From: GCA-002701455 sp964342575
GTDB taxonomy: Bacteria; Pseudomonadota; Alphaproteobacteria; Thalassobaculales; Thalassobaculaceae
NCBI GenBank assembly: GCA_964342575.1
Contig: CAYFGZ010000064.1
Span: 1 to 18,848 of the forward strand
DNA: 18,848 nt
Direction of reading: 5' to 3'
The translations under genes and the position numbers were made by a program. This document shows, one piece after another, positions 7,892 through 15,241 of this stretch (position 1 is its first letter; every line of letters starts with the position of its first letter). The notes under the pieces were generated by a model. That model was not told the origin of the DNA. It did not search any database and saw only the letters and a list, made by a program, of their open reading frames with translations.

Positions 7892-8644
7892 ATGACCCAC
7901 GAGTTGGTTCTATACAAATCTGAAGATCGAATCGCAAAAATTACCATAAACCGCCCAGAAAAAATGAATGCACTGTCGAATGCACTTGTAGCAGAACTCA
8001 GAGACGCTTTCATTCGTTTTAAGAACTCTGAAGATCAATGTGCTGTGCTAACTAGTTCGGGAGACAAGGCATTTTCAGTAGGAGCGGATATAAAAGACCC
8101 GCCAACTGATCCGGACCTTTGGGAGTGTATGCCGGGCGTTGGAGTAATTATCGACAAACCTGTGATAGCAGCTGTTGCTGGCTATTGTGTGGGCGGCGCC
8201 TATTGTTTAGTTCAGTTTTGTGACATAGCGGTAGCTGCTGAAAATTCGGATTTTTTCTATCCTGAGGCTCAACTGGGCTTTTGTGGTGGGCTAATAGCTA
8301 GCACAGCCGCTCGAATTCCACATAAAGTGGCCATGGAATTTATGCTGACTGGGAAGCACTTTGATGCTCAGAGAGCACTTGAGGTCGGAATGATTAATAA
8401 AATTGTTCCAGTAGGAAAGCAAGTTGAAGCAGCGATGGAATACGCGAGGGTTTTGGCTGATAGTGCCCCGCTTGTGGTAAGCATGATAAAACGTTTCGTG
8501 CGTGATACGGTCACTCCCAAGGGACCCTCGGAACTTCATGCCTTGGCTCGTTGTGAATTGCTGAGAATACGAAATAGTGATGATCAGCGAGAGGGCGGTG
8601 CTGCTTTCAAGGAAAAACGAGTTCCTGTATTTAAGGGAAAGTGA
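7892..8644 (+). CDS. Enoyl-CoA hydratase/isomerase family protein
   Basis: This 250-residue protein is a crotonase-fold enzyme acting on acyl-CoA thioesters. The oxyanion-hole segments are FSVGADIKD (61-69) and AVAGYCVGGAYCL (94-106). Both acidic residues used by classical hydratases align: Glu125 in PEAQLGF (crotonase Glu144) and Glu149 in AMEFMLTG (crotonase Glu164). Hydration of an enoyl-CoA is therefore plausible, although FCGG replaces the usual PGAGG loop, so the acyl group is probably not a standard fatty acid. The C-terminal REGGAAFKEKRVPVFKGK ending is canonical. The start ATG 7892 has only a weak purine stretch (AAGAAGAG) upstream. The LLM oxidoreductase follows after 70 bases on the same strand, probably co-transcribed. 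Confidence 0.92.
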   Translation: MTHELVLYKSEDRIAKITINRPEKMNALSNALVAELRDAFIRFKNSEDQCAVLTSSGDKAFSVGADIKDPPTDPDLWECMPGVGVIIDKPVIAAVAGYCVGGAYCLVQFCDIAVAAENSDFFYPEAQLGFCGGLIASTAARIPHKVAMEFMLTGKHFDAQRALEVGMINKIVPVGKQVEAAMEYARVLADSAPLVVSMIKRFVRDTVTPKGPSELHALARCELLRIRNSDDQREGGAAFKEKRVPVFKGK

Positions 8645-8714
8645 TTGCAGATGCGTGCTAGTTGCGCAATAAGCGGACAGGCGTGTTTTAATTGTTTGAT
8701 TGTGGAGATTCCCC

Positions 8715-9593
8715 ATGGAAAAACCAGCAGGCTTAGGAATTTTCGCATCCACTCACCGATTGAGTGGTGGAGAGTTAGCTTTACTAGTGCAGAACGTGGA
8801 ACGTCTGGGATTTGGATCATTTTGGTTTCCTGAGGCTCTTTCGTACGAATGTTTATCTCTAGCTGGGTATATTCTGTCCAAAACTAGTGAACTGCATATA
8901 GGGACTGGAATAGCGAACATCTATGCCCGAGATGCAATATCGTCGGCACAAGGACACGATACCCTAAATAGATTATATAGAGGAAGATTCATTCTTGGTC
9001 TTGGCGTAAGTCACGTTTCTTTCGTCGAAGGCGCCAGAGGCCACAGCTACGGAAAACCGCTTGCAACTATGCGCAGTTATCTGGAAAACATGGCATGCGC
9101 GGACATCGATGAAAAGATCAAAATTAATGAACGGAATATTGTCCTCGCGGCACTTGGGCCAAAAATGCTGAAACTGGCTGGAATGCAGACAAAAGGGGCG
9201 CTGCCTTACAGCGTGACACCCGAACATACGGCCTGTGCACGGGAAATAATGGGTCCAAATGCATGGTTATGCGTGGAGCAAAAGATATGTTTAACAAGAC
9301 ATAAATCAGTTGCTCATTCTGTCGCTCGGGAGCAAATGGGACGATACATAAAATGGGAAAATTACCGGAATAATTGGTTCAGACTAGGGTTTGAAGAAGA
9401 GGACTTGGCCGGACATGGCTCTTCACGGTTTTTGGATGCTATGGTTGTCTGGGGAGGAGAGAAAACTATTGAAGCTTGTATAGATGCTCATTTTCGGGCA
9501 GGAGCCAACCAAGTTCTACTTCAACCCTTTAAGCCTGAAGGGGGACTAGGTCCCGACTTTAATGCTTTGACAGCATTTGCCCCTAATAGCTAG
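8715..9593 (+). CDS. LLM-class flavin/F420-dependent oxidoreductase
   Basis: This 292-residue protein of the luciferase-like monooxygenase superfamily has a TIM-barrel fold and uses FMN or coenzyme F420. The visible blocks are RLGFGSFWFPEAL (30-42), TGIANIYARD (64-73) and GRFILGLGVSH followed by FVEG and GHSY (90-112). This pattern is that of the F420-type subgroup often named TIGR03620; the cofactor cannot be decided from sequence alone. A longer reading from TTG 8700 is possible, but GGAG at 8704-8707, seven bases before ATG 8715, supports the shorter start. It probably shares a transcript with the enoyl-CoA hydratase 70 bases upstream. No F420 biosynthesis gene is in the window. Confidence 0.9.
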   Translation: MEKPAGLGIFASTHRLSGGELALLVQNVERLGFGSFWFPEALSYECLSLAGYILSKTSELHIGTGIANIYARDAISSAQGHDTLNRLYRGRFILGLGVSHVSFVEGARGHSYGKPLATMRSYLENMACADIDEKIKINERNIVLAALGPKMLKLAGMQTKGALPYSVTPEHTACAREIMGPNAWLCVEQKICLTRHKSVAHSVAREQMGRYIKWENYRNNWFRLGFEEEDLAGHGSSRFLDAMVVWGGEKTIEACIDAHFRAGANQVLLQPFKPEGGLGPDFNALTAFAPNS

Positions 9594-9625
9594 TCAAATG
9601 CGCATTATTTGTCATTTATCTCCTT

Positions 9626-9651
9626 TGTGTGGAACACAGTTGAGGTATAAT
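9626..9651 (+). promoter_or_regulatory. Candidate promoter with overlapping inverted repeat, upstream of MFS gene
   Basis: A perfect -10 hexamer TATAAT lies at 9646-9651. Just upstream, TGTGT (9626-9630) and ACACA (9634-9638) form an inverted repeat with a 3-base centre, covering the -16 to -35 area. The -35 hexamer itself is poor (TTGTGT or CTTTGT depending on spacing), as in promoters that need an activator or are gated by a repressor. It lies about 90 bases before the MFS start and after the LLM stop, so it would drive the MFS-DUF1028-enolase unit. Confidence 0.42.
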
Positions 9652-9742
9652 TTGGGCTGAATAACTGCTCGTCGCAGATCGTTCTAAATGCCGATTTATA
9701 CCTTAAAAAAAATTAAGTTATTTCAATAGGTATTGATTATAG

Positions 9743-11041
9743 ATGGAGGATTTCATTAAAGCGACCGGAGAAGGACGGGTATCAAAAGTTGATAGTTCAC
9801 GCGCGTGGTGGCGTTTGATCGCATCTCTAGTCATTGGTAGCGTAGGCGGCGTAGGTATGTGGTCGTCAGTTGTTCTGCTACCTGAAATCGAAAGATATTT
9901 CGTTCTAGACCGAAGTCAGGCAGCGCTGCCGTATACTGTAACCATGATGGGTATTGTATTTGGCAATGTTTTAATGGGACGTATGGTTGATAGATTTGGC
10001 GTAGTAACACCGACGTTAGTTTCAGCTTTTTGCTTAGGCCTAGGTTATCTGGGTATAGCCTTTGTCCCGAACTTTTGGTTGTTTTTGCTTTATCAGGGGA
10101 TTTTAATAGGAATATTGGGCACATCCGGTACGTTTGGACCGATGATATCGTCTGTGTCACTTTGGTTTTTGCGCCATAGAGGTATAGCGGTGTCCTTAGT
10201 AGCGACAGGAAGCTACATTGCTGGCACGATCTGGCCACCTATCCTCCGAAATTTAATGGACACCATTGGATGGCAAAATACCCATTTAATATTAGGCGCT
10301 GTTTGTTTTACCGTAATGGTGCCTTTCGCAATTTTCTTGCGTGGGAGCCCGCCAGTCGAGGTTGAGTCAGACGGTCACAAATCGGTATCTCCATTGGCCG
10401 AACCTCCTTTCTCATTGAGTGTATTGCAGTTATTATTAATAATGGCGGGCGTTGCTTGCTGCGTGGCCATGTCGATGCCACAGGTCCATATTGTTGCCTA
10501 TTGTGTAGATTTAAAAGTTGGTGCTCAGCGGGGTGCAGAGATGCTCTCAATTATGTTTGGATTGGGAGTAATAAGCCGGATCGCCTTTGGGTTTCTTACA
10601 GATAGGATAGGTGCCCCGTGGGCGCTATTCATCGGATCATTACTTCAGGCAGTGTCGCTACTATTATTTCTGCCAGCAGATAATCTGACCTCGTTATATC
10701 TGGTTTCAGCATTATTTGGGTTGTTTCAGGGAGGGATAGTTCCGGCTTATGCCGTTATAATCCGGAACTATTATCCTGCAAACCAGGCAGGATTTCGGGT
10801 CGGATTGGTTTTGTCAGCTACTATGGGTGGAATGGCATTCGGTGGATGGCTGTCAGGAGAAATATTTGACCTAACCTTGTCCTATGAAGCTGCCTTCTTA
10901 AATGGCTTCGCCTGGAATATTTTCAATTTAGCGATTGTGGCTCTTATAATATGGAGGATCAGAAGAATTGTTAAGCCGATTGTAAGAACATTGGCTGGTG
11001 GTACTCCAGCGTTGGGGCGCTGGCCGGGGCCGTTAACTTAG
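9743..11041 (+). CDS. MFS transporter (monocarboxylate/oxalate-formate antiporter-like)
   Basis: This 432-residue integral membrane protein is of normal length for a 12-helix major facilitator. After a polar N-terminus (1-22), hydrophobic segments run through about residue 200. A hydrophilic loop (201-222) follows, and then a second set of helices to about 406. The family's loop motif appears twice, as GRMVDRFG (79-86) and GFLTDRIG (283-290), as expected for the two half-domains. The overall pattern resembles bacterial members that carry mono- or dicarboxylates. Being first in a unit with DUF1028 and enolase-superfamily genes, it probably imports their organic acid substrate. ATG 9743 lacks a strong ribosome binding site. 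The last residues (LAGGTPALGRWPGPLT) are encoded by a GC-rich, hairpin-forming stretch unlike the rest of the gene. Confidence 0.92.
   Translation: MEDFIKATGEGRVSKVDSSRAWWRLIASLVIGSVGGVGMWSSVVLLPEIERYFVLDRSQAALPYTVTMMGIVFGNVLMGRMVDRFGVVTPTLVSAFCLGLGYLGIAFVPNFWLFLLYQGILIGILGTSGTFGPMISSVSLWFLRHRGIAVSLVATGSYIAGTIWPPILRNLMDTIGWQNTHLILGAVCFTVMVPFAIFLRGSPPVEVESDGHKSVSPLAEPPFSLSVLQLLLIMAGVACCVAMSMPQVHIVAYCVDLKVGAQRGAEMLSIMFGLGVISRIAFGFLTDRIGAPWALFIGSLLQAVSLLLFLPADNLTSLYLVSALFGLFQGGIVPAYAVIIRNYYPANQAGFRVGLVLSATMGGMAFGGWLSGEIFDLTLSYEAAFLNGFAWNIFNLAIVALIIWRIRRIVKPIVRTLAGGTPALGRWPGPLT
10994..11023 (+). other. GC-rich competing hairpins at the 3' end of the MFS gene
   Basis: CCAGCG (11006-11011) pairs perfectly with CGCTGG (11018-11023) around a 6-base loop. 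An alternative stem pairs GCTGG (10994-10998) with CCAGC (11006-11010), so the two are mutually exclusive. They fall inside the last codons and the T-rich stretch comes only about 18 bases later. They are therefore not a textbook terminator; a role in RNA stability between the carrier and the downstream genes is possible. Confidence 0.35.
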
Positions 11042-11101
11042 TTTTTAATCACAATTTACAACGTGGGAAAAACGGGCGTTTTAATACTAAGGAGGTAGAT
11101 A

Positions 11102-11806
11102 ATGACTTATACTGTTATTGCGAGGTGTGAAAACAGTGGCACATTTGGAATTGCCATTGCAACTTATTCAATAGCTGTTGGCGGATATTGTCCTTTCTTC
11201 TCGCGGGACGTCGCAATGTTGTCGACCCAGGCTTCAGTCAACGCTTCGCTCGGGCCACTAGCTATAGATTCTTTGGTCGCTGGAAGATCCCCTTCGCAAA
11301 CATTAATGGATCTAGCCTCTTCCGACCCCGGTTTTGATTATAGGCAAGTAGGAATTATTGATTGCTATGGAAAAGTCGGTATGCATACGGGCAGTTCTTG
11401 CCACAATTGGGCAGGACATGAAATTGGCAAGAGCTTTGCTGTATTTGGTAATGTATTGGCATCGGCGGTCACCGTTGAGGCTATGGCTGAAAAATTCGAG
11501 CAGGTTAAAAATACTAATTTAGCAGATCGTTTAATATTGACGCTGGAGGCAGGAAGAGATGCGGGGGGGCAGGCATCCCCAGATGGGGTTCACCTTAATG
11601 AGCGATCGGCTGCTTTGTCCATCAAAGGTGCTGATATTGTAAATGACATAGATCTCAGAGTTGATATGCATGAAGATGCCGTGACTGAGCTTCGAAGAGT
11701 TTACGATGGTTATGTGCCGTACTTAGAATATTACGAACTCCGTGCTCGGGCGCCGGAGAAGGCAGCCCCGCAATATGCTTGGGTAAAGGAACGATTTAAC
11801 AAGTAG
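11102..11806 (+). CDS. DUF1028 domain-containing protein (Ntn-hydrolase-like fold)
   Basis: This 234-residue protein matches DUF1028 over its whole length, a family with an N-terminal-nucleophile-like fold and no settled general function. Characteristic blocks are FGIAIATYSIAVGGYCP (15-31), STQASVNASLGP (41-52) and GIIDCYGKVGMHTGSSCHNWAG (84-105). The C-terminal LEAGRDAGGQ (148-157) and DLRVDMHEDAVTELRR (184-199) blocks are also present. The last follows the family pattern in which DLRVDDHPDP is usual. GGAGGT six bases before ATG 11102 fixes the start. The carrier gene ends 60 bases upstream and the enolase-superfamily gene begins 16 bases downstream. DUF1028 genes commonly sit in carboxylate or amide catabolic clusters, so hydrolysis of an imported compound is a reasonable but unproven guess. 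Confidence 0.92.
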   Translation: MTYTVIARCENSGTFGIAIATYSIAVGGYCPFFSRDVAMLSTQASVNASLGPLAIDSLVAGRSPSQTLMDLASSDPGFDYRQVGIIDCYGKVGMHTGSSCHNWAGHEIGKSFAVFGNVLASAVTVEAMAEKFEQVKNTNLADRLILTLEAGRDAGGQASPDGVHLNERSAALSIKGADIVNDIDLRVDMHEDAVTELRRVYDGYVPYLEYYELRARAPEKAAPQYAWVKERFNK

Positions 11807-11822
11807 AGACGGGAGGTAAACA

Positions 11823-12947
11823 TTGAAAATAGATAGGATAGAACTGCAGGTAATCGGCCCTGAGTTAAAACGTTATACATGGTCACATGATCTTCCAGAA
11901 CAGTTTCAAAGCCTAACGATATTGAGACTATTTACGGACGATGGAGTGGAAGGCGTGGCGGGTGTTTGGAATGCGGCCAGCTATGACTACGATCGGTACA
12001 CCGCTGAAAGTTTGCGACATCTTATGCCTGTTATGATTGGTCGAGATCCAAGGCAATATGAAAAATTGTTGTTTGATCTGCGACCAAGAGTATTTCCTCT
12101 GCCGCCAGGCGCTATGAGTTTGATTGATATTGCCTTATTGGATATCGAGGGTAAGTTAACTAATAAGCCTATTCACAAAGTCCTTGGAGCGGAAGCCGCC
12201 TCAATTAAATCTTATGCGAGTACGCCAATGTACGATGATATTGAGGCTTATATGGACAAGATAGAAGAACTTCTTGAGCTCGGATTTACAGCTATTAAAT
12301 TTCATACATGGTGCATAATAGAGGATGATCTTGCATTGGCTAATGAAGCTAGACGAAGGTTTCCAGAGATGACTTTTATGTTAGACGCCGAAAATAATTA
12401 TGAATTTGAAGATGGGTTAAAAATGGCGATGGCTCTCTCGGAGCTTAATTTTGAGTGGTTTGAGGCACCCTATCCTGATCATGACATCGACGCCTATAGA
12501 AAGATCACAAAAGTAGCAAAAATACCAATTGTACCGTCGGGCAACTGGATACAAGATTTGTCTTTATTTAAAGAATGTCTTTTAACTAAGTTGTGGAACC
12601 GAAGCAGAACTGACGTCACTATTATGGGTGGTATTCGCCCAGCTTTGCGCGCTATGCAACTGTCGAAAGAATTAGGAATGCAATGCGAGTTGATGTCGTG
12701 GGGTTATACGCTTGCTCATGTAGCCAATCTACATGTCATGTTGGCAGCTGGAAACTGTTCTTACTTCGAACAATCACTTCCATATGAACTTTTTGAATAT
12801 GGGGTTCTCGACACAATTAGAACAGACAAAAGTGGTATGGTATCGGCTCCTAAGAAGCCCGGCCTAGGAGTAGAGATAGACTGGAATGCAATGGCGGCGC
12901 GAACCGTTTACTCTATAATATGCAACAAGGATGGAGTTAAGAGTTGA
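11823..12947 (+). CDS. Enolase-superfamily protein (mandelate racemase/muconate lactonizing enzyme type)
   Basis: This 374-residue protein has an N-terminal capping domain (about 1-125) and a C-terminal barrel. Superfamily members abstract a proton next to a carboxylate with Mg2+ help, typically as acid sugar dehydratases, racemases or cycloisomerases. Metal ligands Asp188 (FMLDAENNY) and Glu214 (WFEAPYPD) are clear, as are Asp264 (RTDVTIMGG) and Glu316 (YFEQSLP). Three catalytic positions differ from mandelate racemase. The KxK motif is K159-F-H161, the third metal ligand position (GE in most) is Asn241 in SGNW, and the His of the His-Asp dyad appears to be replaced around MSWGYT (291-296). 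The reaction therefore cannot be transferred. The start is TTG 11823 behind GGGAGGT, 16 bases after the DUF1028 stop. Confidence 0.9.
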   Translation: MKIDRIELQVIGPELKRYTWSHDLPEQFQSLTILRLFTDDGVEGVAGVWNAASYDYDRYTAESLRHLMPVMIGRDPRQYEKLLFDLRPRVFPLPPGAMSLIDIALLDIEGKLTNKPIHKVLGAEAASIKSYASTPMYDDIEAYMDKIEELLELGFTAIKFHTWCIIEDDLALANEARRRFPEMTFMLDAENNYEFEDGLKMAMALSELNFEWFEAPYPDHDIDAYRKITKVAKIPIVPSGNWIQDLSLFKECLLTKLWNRSRTDVTIMGGIRPALRAMQLSKELGMQCELMSWGYTLAHVANLHVMLAAGNCSYFEQSLPYELFEYGVLDTIRTDKSGMVSAPKKPGLGVEIDWNAMAARTVYSIICNKDGVKS

Positions 12948-12964
12948 ATTTTCTTTGAGAAAAT
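12948..12964. terminator. Short A-T hairpin at convergent gene junction
   Basis: ATTTTCT (12948-12954) and AGAAAAT (12958-12964) form a perfect 7-bp stem with a 3-base loop. It lies exactly in the 22 bases between the stop of the enolase-superfamily gene and the stop of the convergent SDR gene. Symmetry and position fit a weak bidirectional terminator, although it is A-T rich and has no separate U tract. Confidence 0.4.
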
Positions 12965-12969
12965 GTTTG

Positions 12970-13743
12970 CTAACGTGCTGTCCAGCCTCCGTCCACAAGT
13001 AAGCTGCCACCCGTCACCATACCCGAGGCTGGCGACGCTAGAAAGACTACAGCGTCAGCTACGTCCTCTACCTGACCTAGTTTCCCCATGGGAATTCTTG
13101 ACAGCGTATCTTTGGCGAAGTCAGCATTTTCGAAAAAAGGTTTGGTTAGTGGCGTTTCAATAAAGGTTGGACCAACTGAATTAACCCGTATTCCGTGGGG
13201 TGCAAGTTCTACACCCATCGCTTTGGTCAAACCTTCAATCGCATGTTTGCTTGCGCAATATACTGTCCTATTGGGTGCCCCCACATGTCCCATTTGGGAA
13301 GACATGTGGATTATAGAGCCTCCATGCCCTCTCTTGAGCATTTCTCGAACTACGGCTTGGGCCATCAAAAAAGCGCCTCGGACGTTGAGGTTTAAAATCG
13401 TATCCAAATTGCCTAGGCTGACCGTTGAGAAAGGTTCTGGAATGTTTGTTCCTGCGTTGTTAACAAGGACGTCAATTCTTCCAAGTGTAGGGATAATTTT
13501 TTCGATTTGATAGGGATCGGCGGCGTCACAAACTGCGACTTCAGCAACTCCTCCATCTTTTTGTATTTTTGCCTTTAACTCTTCTAATTCACTAACTGTT
13601 CGGCTCATGAGCACAACGTGGGCTCCAGCATCGGCCAAAGCGACAGCACATGCTTCTCCTAAACCACGCCCGGCACCGCTAACCAGGGCTTTCAAACCAT
13701 CCAATCGAAATCTTTCAAGAGAACGAGTTCGGGGCGTTTGCAT
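12970..13743 (-). CDS. SDR-family NAD(P)-dependent oxidoreductase (partner of HisD/HpsN-like gene)
   Basis: This 257-residue classical short-chain dehydrogenase has the cofactor motif SGAGRGLG (22-29), Arg48 after the second strand (suggesting NADP), Asp73 and NNAG (95-98). The catalytic Asn is in LNLNVRG (117-123), with Ser149, Tyr162 and Lys166 (YCASK) downstream. PTFIETPLT and VDGGWTAR are typical of polyol or gluconate 5-dehydrogenase-like members. A TTG at 13758 would add five residues but has no ribosome binding site; ATG 13743 is chosen, with only a weak GGGA upstream. It lies 44 bases behind the HisD-family gene on the same strand, so the two should be co-transcribed and may act on the same or consecutive intermediates. 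Confidence 0.92.
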   Translation of the reverse strand: MQTPRTRSLERFRLDGLKALVSGAGRGLGEACAVALADAGAHVVLMSRTVSELEELKAKIQKDGGVAEVAVCDAADPYQIEKIIPTLGRIDVLVNNAGTNIPEPFSTVSLGNLDTILNLNVRGAFLMAQAVVREMLKRGHGGSIIHMSSQMGHVGAPNRTVYCASKHAIEGLTKAMGVELAPHGIRVNSVGPTFIETPLTKPFFENADFAKDTLSRIPMGKLGQVEDVADAVVFLASPASGMVTGGSLLVDGGWTAR

Positions 13744-13787
13744 TGTTAAAAATCCCAATAGTTATAAACTTTATTAAAAGGGGTTGT

Positions 13788-15083
13788 TTAGCTGCCGGCC
13801 ACGTTGCTACCACCATATCTTCGTATCCTAAGGTCTGCTTGTTCTTTATGTCCGGAAAAGCCTTCGATGGCGCAGAGCCGAGAGCAGTATTCGCCTATCA
13901 TGGCGCTAGCTTCTGGGGTAGTAATGCGTTGGTAGGTGCAGGTTTTTAAAAATTTCCCCACCCATAATCCGCCCGTGTAACGAGCCGCTTTTCGTGTTGG
14001 CAGAGTATGATTTGTCCCAATTACTTTATCTCCATATGAAACATTCGTTTCTGGCCCTAAAAACAAGGCGCCAAAATTTTTCATGTTCTGCAGAAAATAG
14101 CCGGGTTTTTGGGTCATAACTTGAACATGTTCGCAAGCTATTTCATTTGCGACTTCCAACATTTCGGTTTCACTTTCGCATAGGATCACTTGTCCAAAAT
14201 CCTTCCACGCCTGTGCGGCTATTGGAGCGGTTGACAATGTCTTTAATTGTCGCGTTATTTCTCTCATAGTTGAAGCGGCCAGTTTTTCAGAAGTGGTAAT
14301 CAAAGTTGCTGGAGATGTTGGACCGTGTTCTGCCTGGCCGAGGAGATCTGTCGCGCACATTTCGCCATCTACCGTATCGTCCGCTATAATCAGAGTTTCA
14401 GTCGGGCCTGCGAATAAATCAATGCCTACGCGACCATATAACTGTCTTTTGGCTTCAGCTACAAAGGCGTTCCCGGGACCAACTAACATATCAACAGGGG
14501 CAATCGTTTCTGTTCCCAAGGCCATGGCACCAACCGCTTGAATGCCGCCTAAACAATATATTTCATGTGCTCCGGCTAGATGCATTGCCGTGACAACAGC
14601 CGGATTGGGGCCGCCATTAAATGGTGGTGAGGCGGCAATAATTCTACCAACACCTGCTACGCCTGCGGTCACAATACTCATATGAGCAGAAGCGACCATC
14701 GGGTATTTCCCTCCGGGAACGTAGCAGCCAACACTCTCTACAGGAATATTTTTATGTCCAAGAATTATGCCGGGAAGTGTTTCAACTTCTACGTCGGTTA
14801 TTGAAGATTTTTGTACCTCAGCAAAGTTGCGGACTTGTTCTTGTGCAAACTCAATATCCTTTATCTCTTGTGATTTTAGTTGATTGATACATTTCCCAAT
14901 TTGTTCCTTTGATAAAAGAAAGCTTTTTGGGGACCAATCGTCAAATTGTTTCGACAAGGCGTGTACCGCCGCATCGCCCTGGTTTTCTATTTCTAATAAG
15001 GTCTTCTCTACGATAGATTTAACTTTCGTATTTTCTTCTTCTTTTTCAGATTCAGATAGGCCTGTTTTTAAAAAGACAGCCAT
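13788..15083 (-). CDS. Histidinol dehydrogenase-family protein, sulfopropanediol 3-dehydrogenase (HpsN)-like
   Basis: This 431-residue zinc enzyme of the HisD family oxidises an alcohol to a carboxylate with NAD in two steps. All HisD metal and catalytic residues align: Gln250 and His253 (GQAEHGPTSP), Glu318-His319 (CEHVQVM), Asp352 (GDKVIGTNHTLP) and His412 (SGHKEQADLR). VGCYVPGGKYPMVASAHMS (118-136) is the usual N-terminal signature. The stretch ARYTGGLWVGKFLKTCTYQR (367-386) and the sequence around it resemble HpsN, which converts dihydroxypropanesulfonate to sulfolactate, more than E. coli HisD as I recall these sequences. It has no histidine-biosynthesis neighbours, which supports a catabolic role. 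GGTGGAG seven bases before ATG 15083 sets the start; TTG 15098 is less likely. An SDR gene follows. Confidence 0.9.
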   Translation of the reverse strand: MAVFLKTGLSESEKEEENTKVKSIVEKTLLEIENQGDAAVHALSKQFDDWSPKSFLLSKEQIGKCINQLKSQEIKDIEFAQEQVRNFAEVQKSSITDVEVETLPGIILGHKNIPVESVGCYVPGGKYPMVASAHMSIVTAGVAGVGRIIAASPPFNGGPNPAVVTAMHLAGAHEIYCLGGIQAVGAMALGTETIAPVDMLVGPGNAFVAEAKRQLYGRVGIDLFAGPTETLIIADDTVDGEMCATDLLGQAEHGPTSPATLITTSEKLAASTMREITRQLKTLSTAPIAAQAWKDFGQVILCESETEMLEVANEIACEHVQVMTQKPGYFLQNMKNFGALFLGPETNVSYGDKVIGTNHTLPTRKAARYTGGLWVGKFLKTCTYQRITTPEASAMIGEYCSRLCAIEGFSGHKEQADLRIRRYGGSNVAGS

Positions 15084-15135
15084 TAGCTTCTCCACCAAAA
15101 TACCTTTTCGATCACCTGATAATCACTTTCATCCA

Positions 15136-15141
15136 ATTATA
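15136..15141 (-). promoter_or_regulatory. Candidate -10 element for the HisD/HpsN-like operon
   Basis: On the minus strand these bases read TATAAT, a perfect -10 hexamer, 53 bases upstream of ATG 15083. No good -35 is found 16-18 bases upstream. Between it and the start lies the symmetric TGATTATCA (about 15117-15126), a possible operator. Confidence 0.35.
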
Positions 15142-15241
15142 AAAGCTGATTGTAATCATTTATTGTTGAAATTCAAAACTTCGATTGTTTGGTGGATGTC
15201 GTTTGCCGATTAGGTTGGGTTTTAATAGAAAAAACGTATCC

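Noticed and set aside
8662..8669. Palindrome TTGCGCAA between the hydratase and LLM genes
   Set aside because: Eight-base palindromes are common by chance, and the two genes are probably on one transcript.
11068..11082. Hairpin AAAAC-GGGC-GTTTT just before the DUF1028 ribosome binding site
   Set aside because: The stem is only 5 bp and mostly A-T, too weak to call a terminator or attenuator.
13788..15083. Naming the HisD-family gene as histidine-biosynthetic hisD
   Set aside because: No his genes are nearby, it forms an operon with an SDR, and several stretches recall HpsN rather than HisD.
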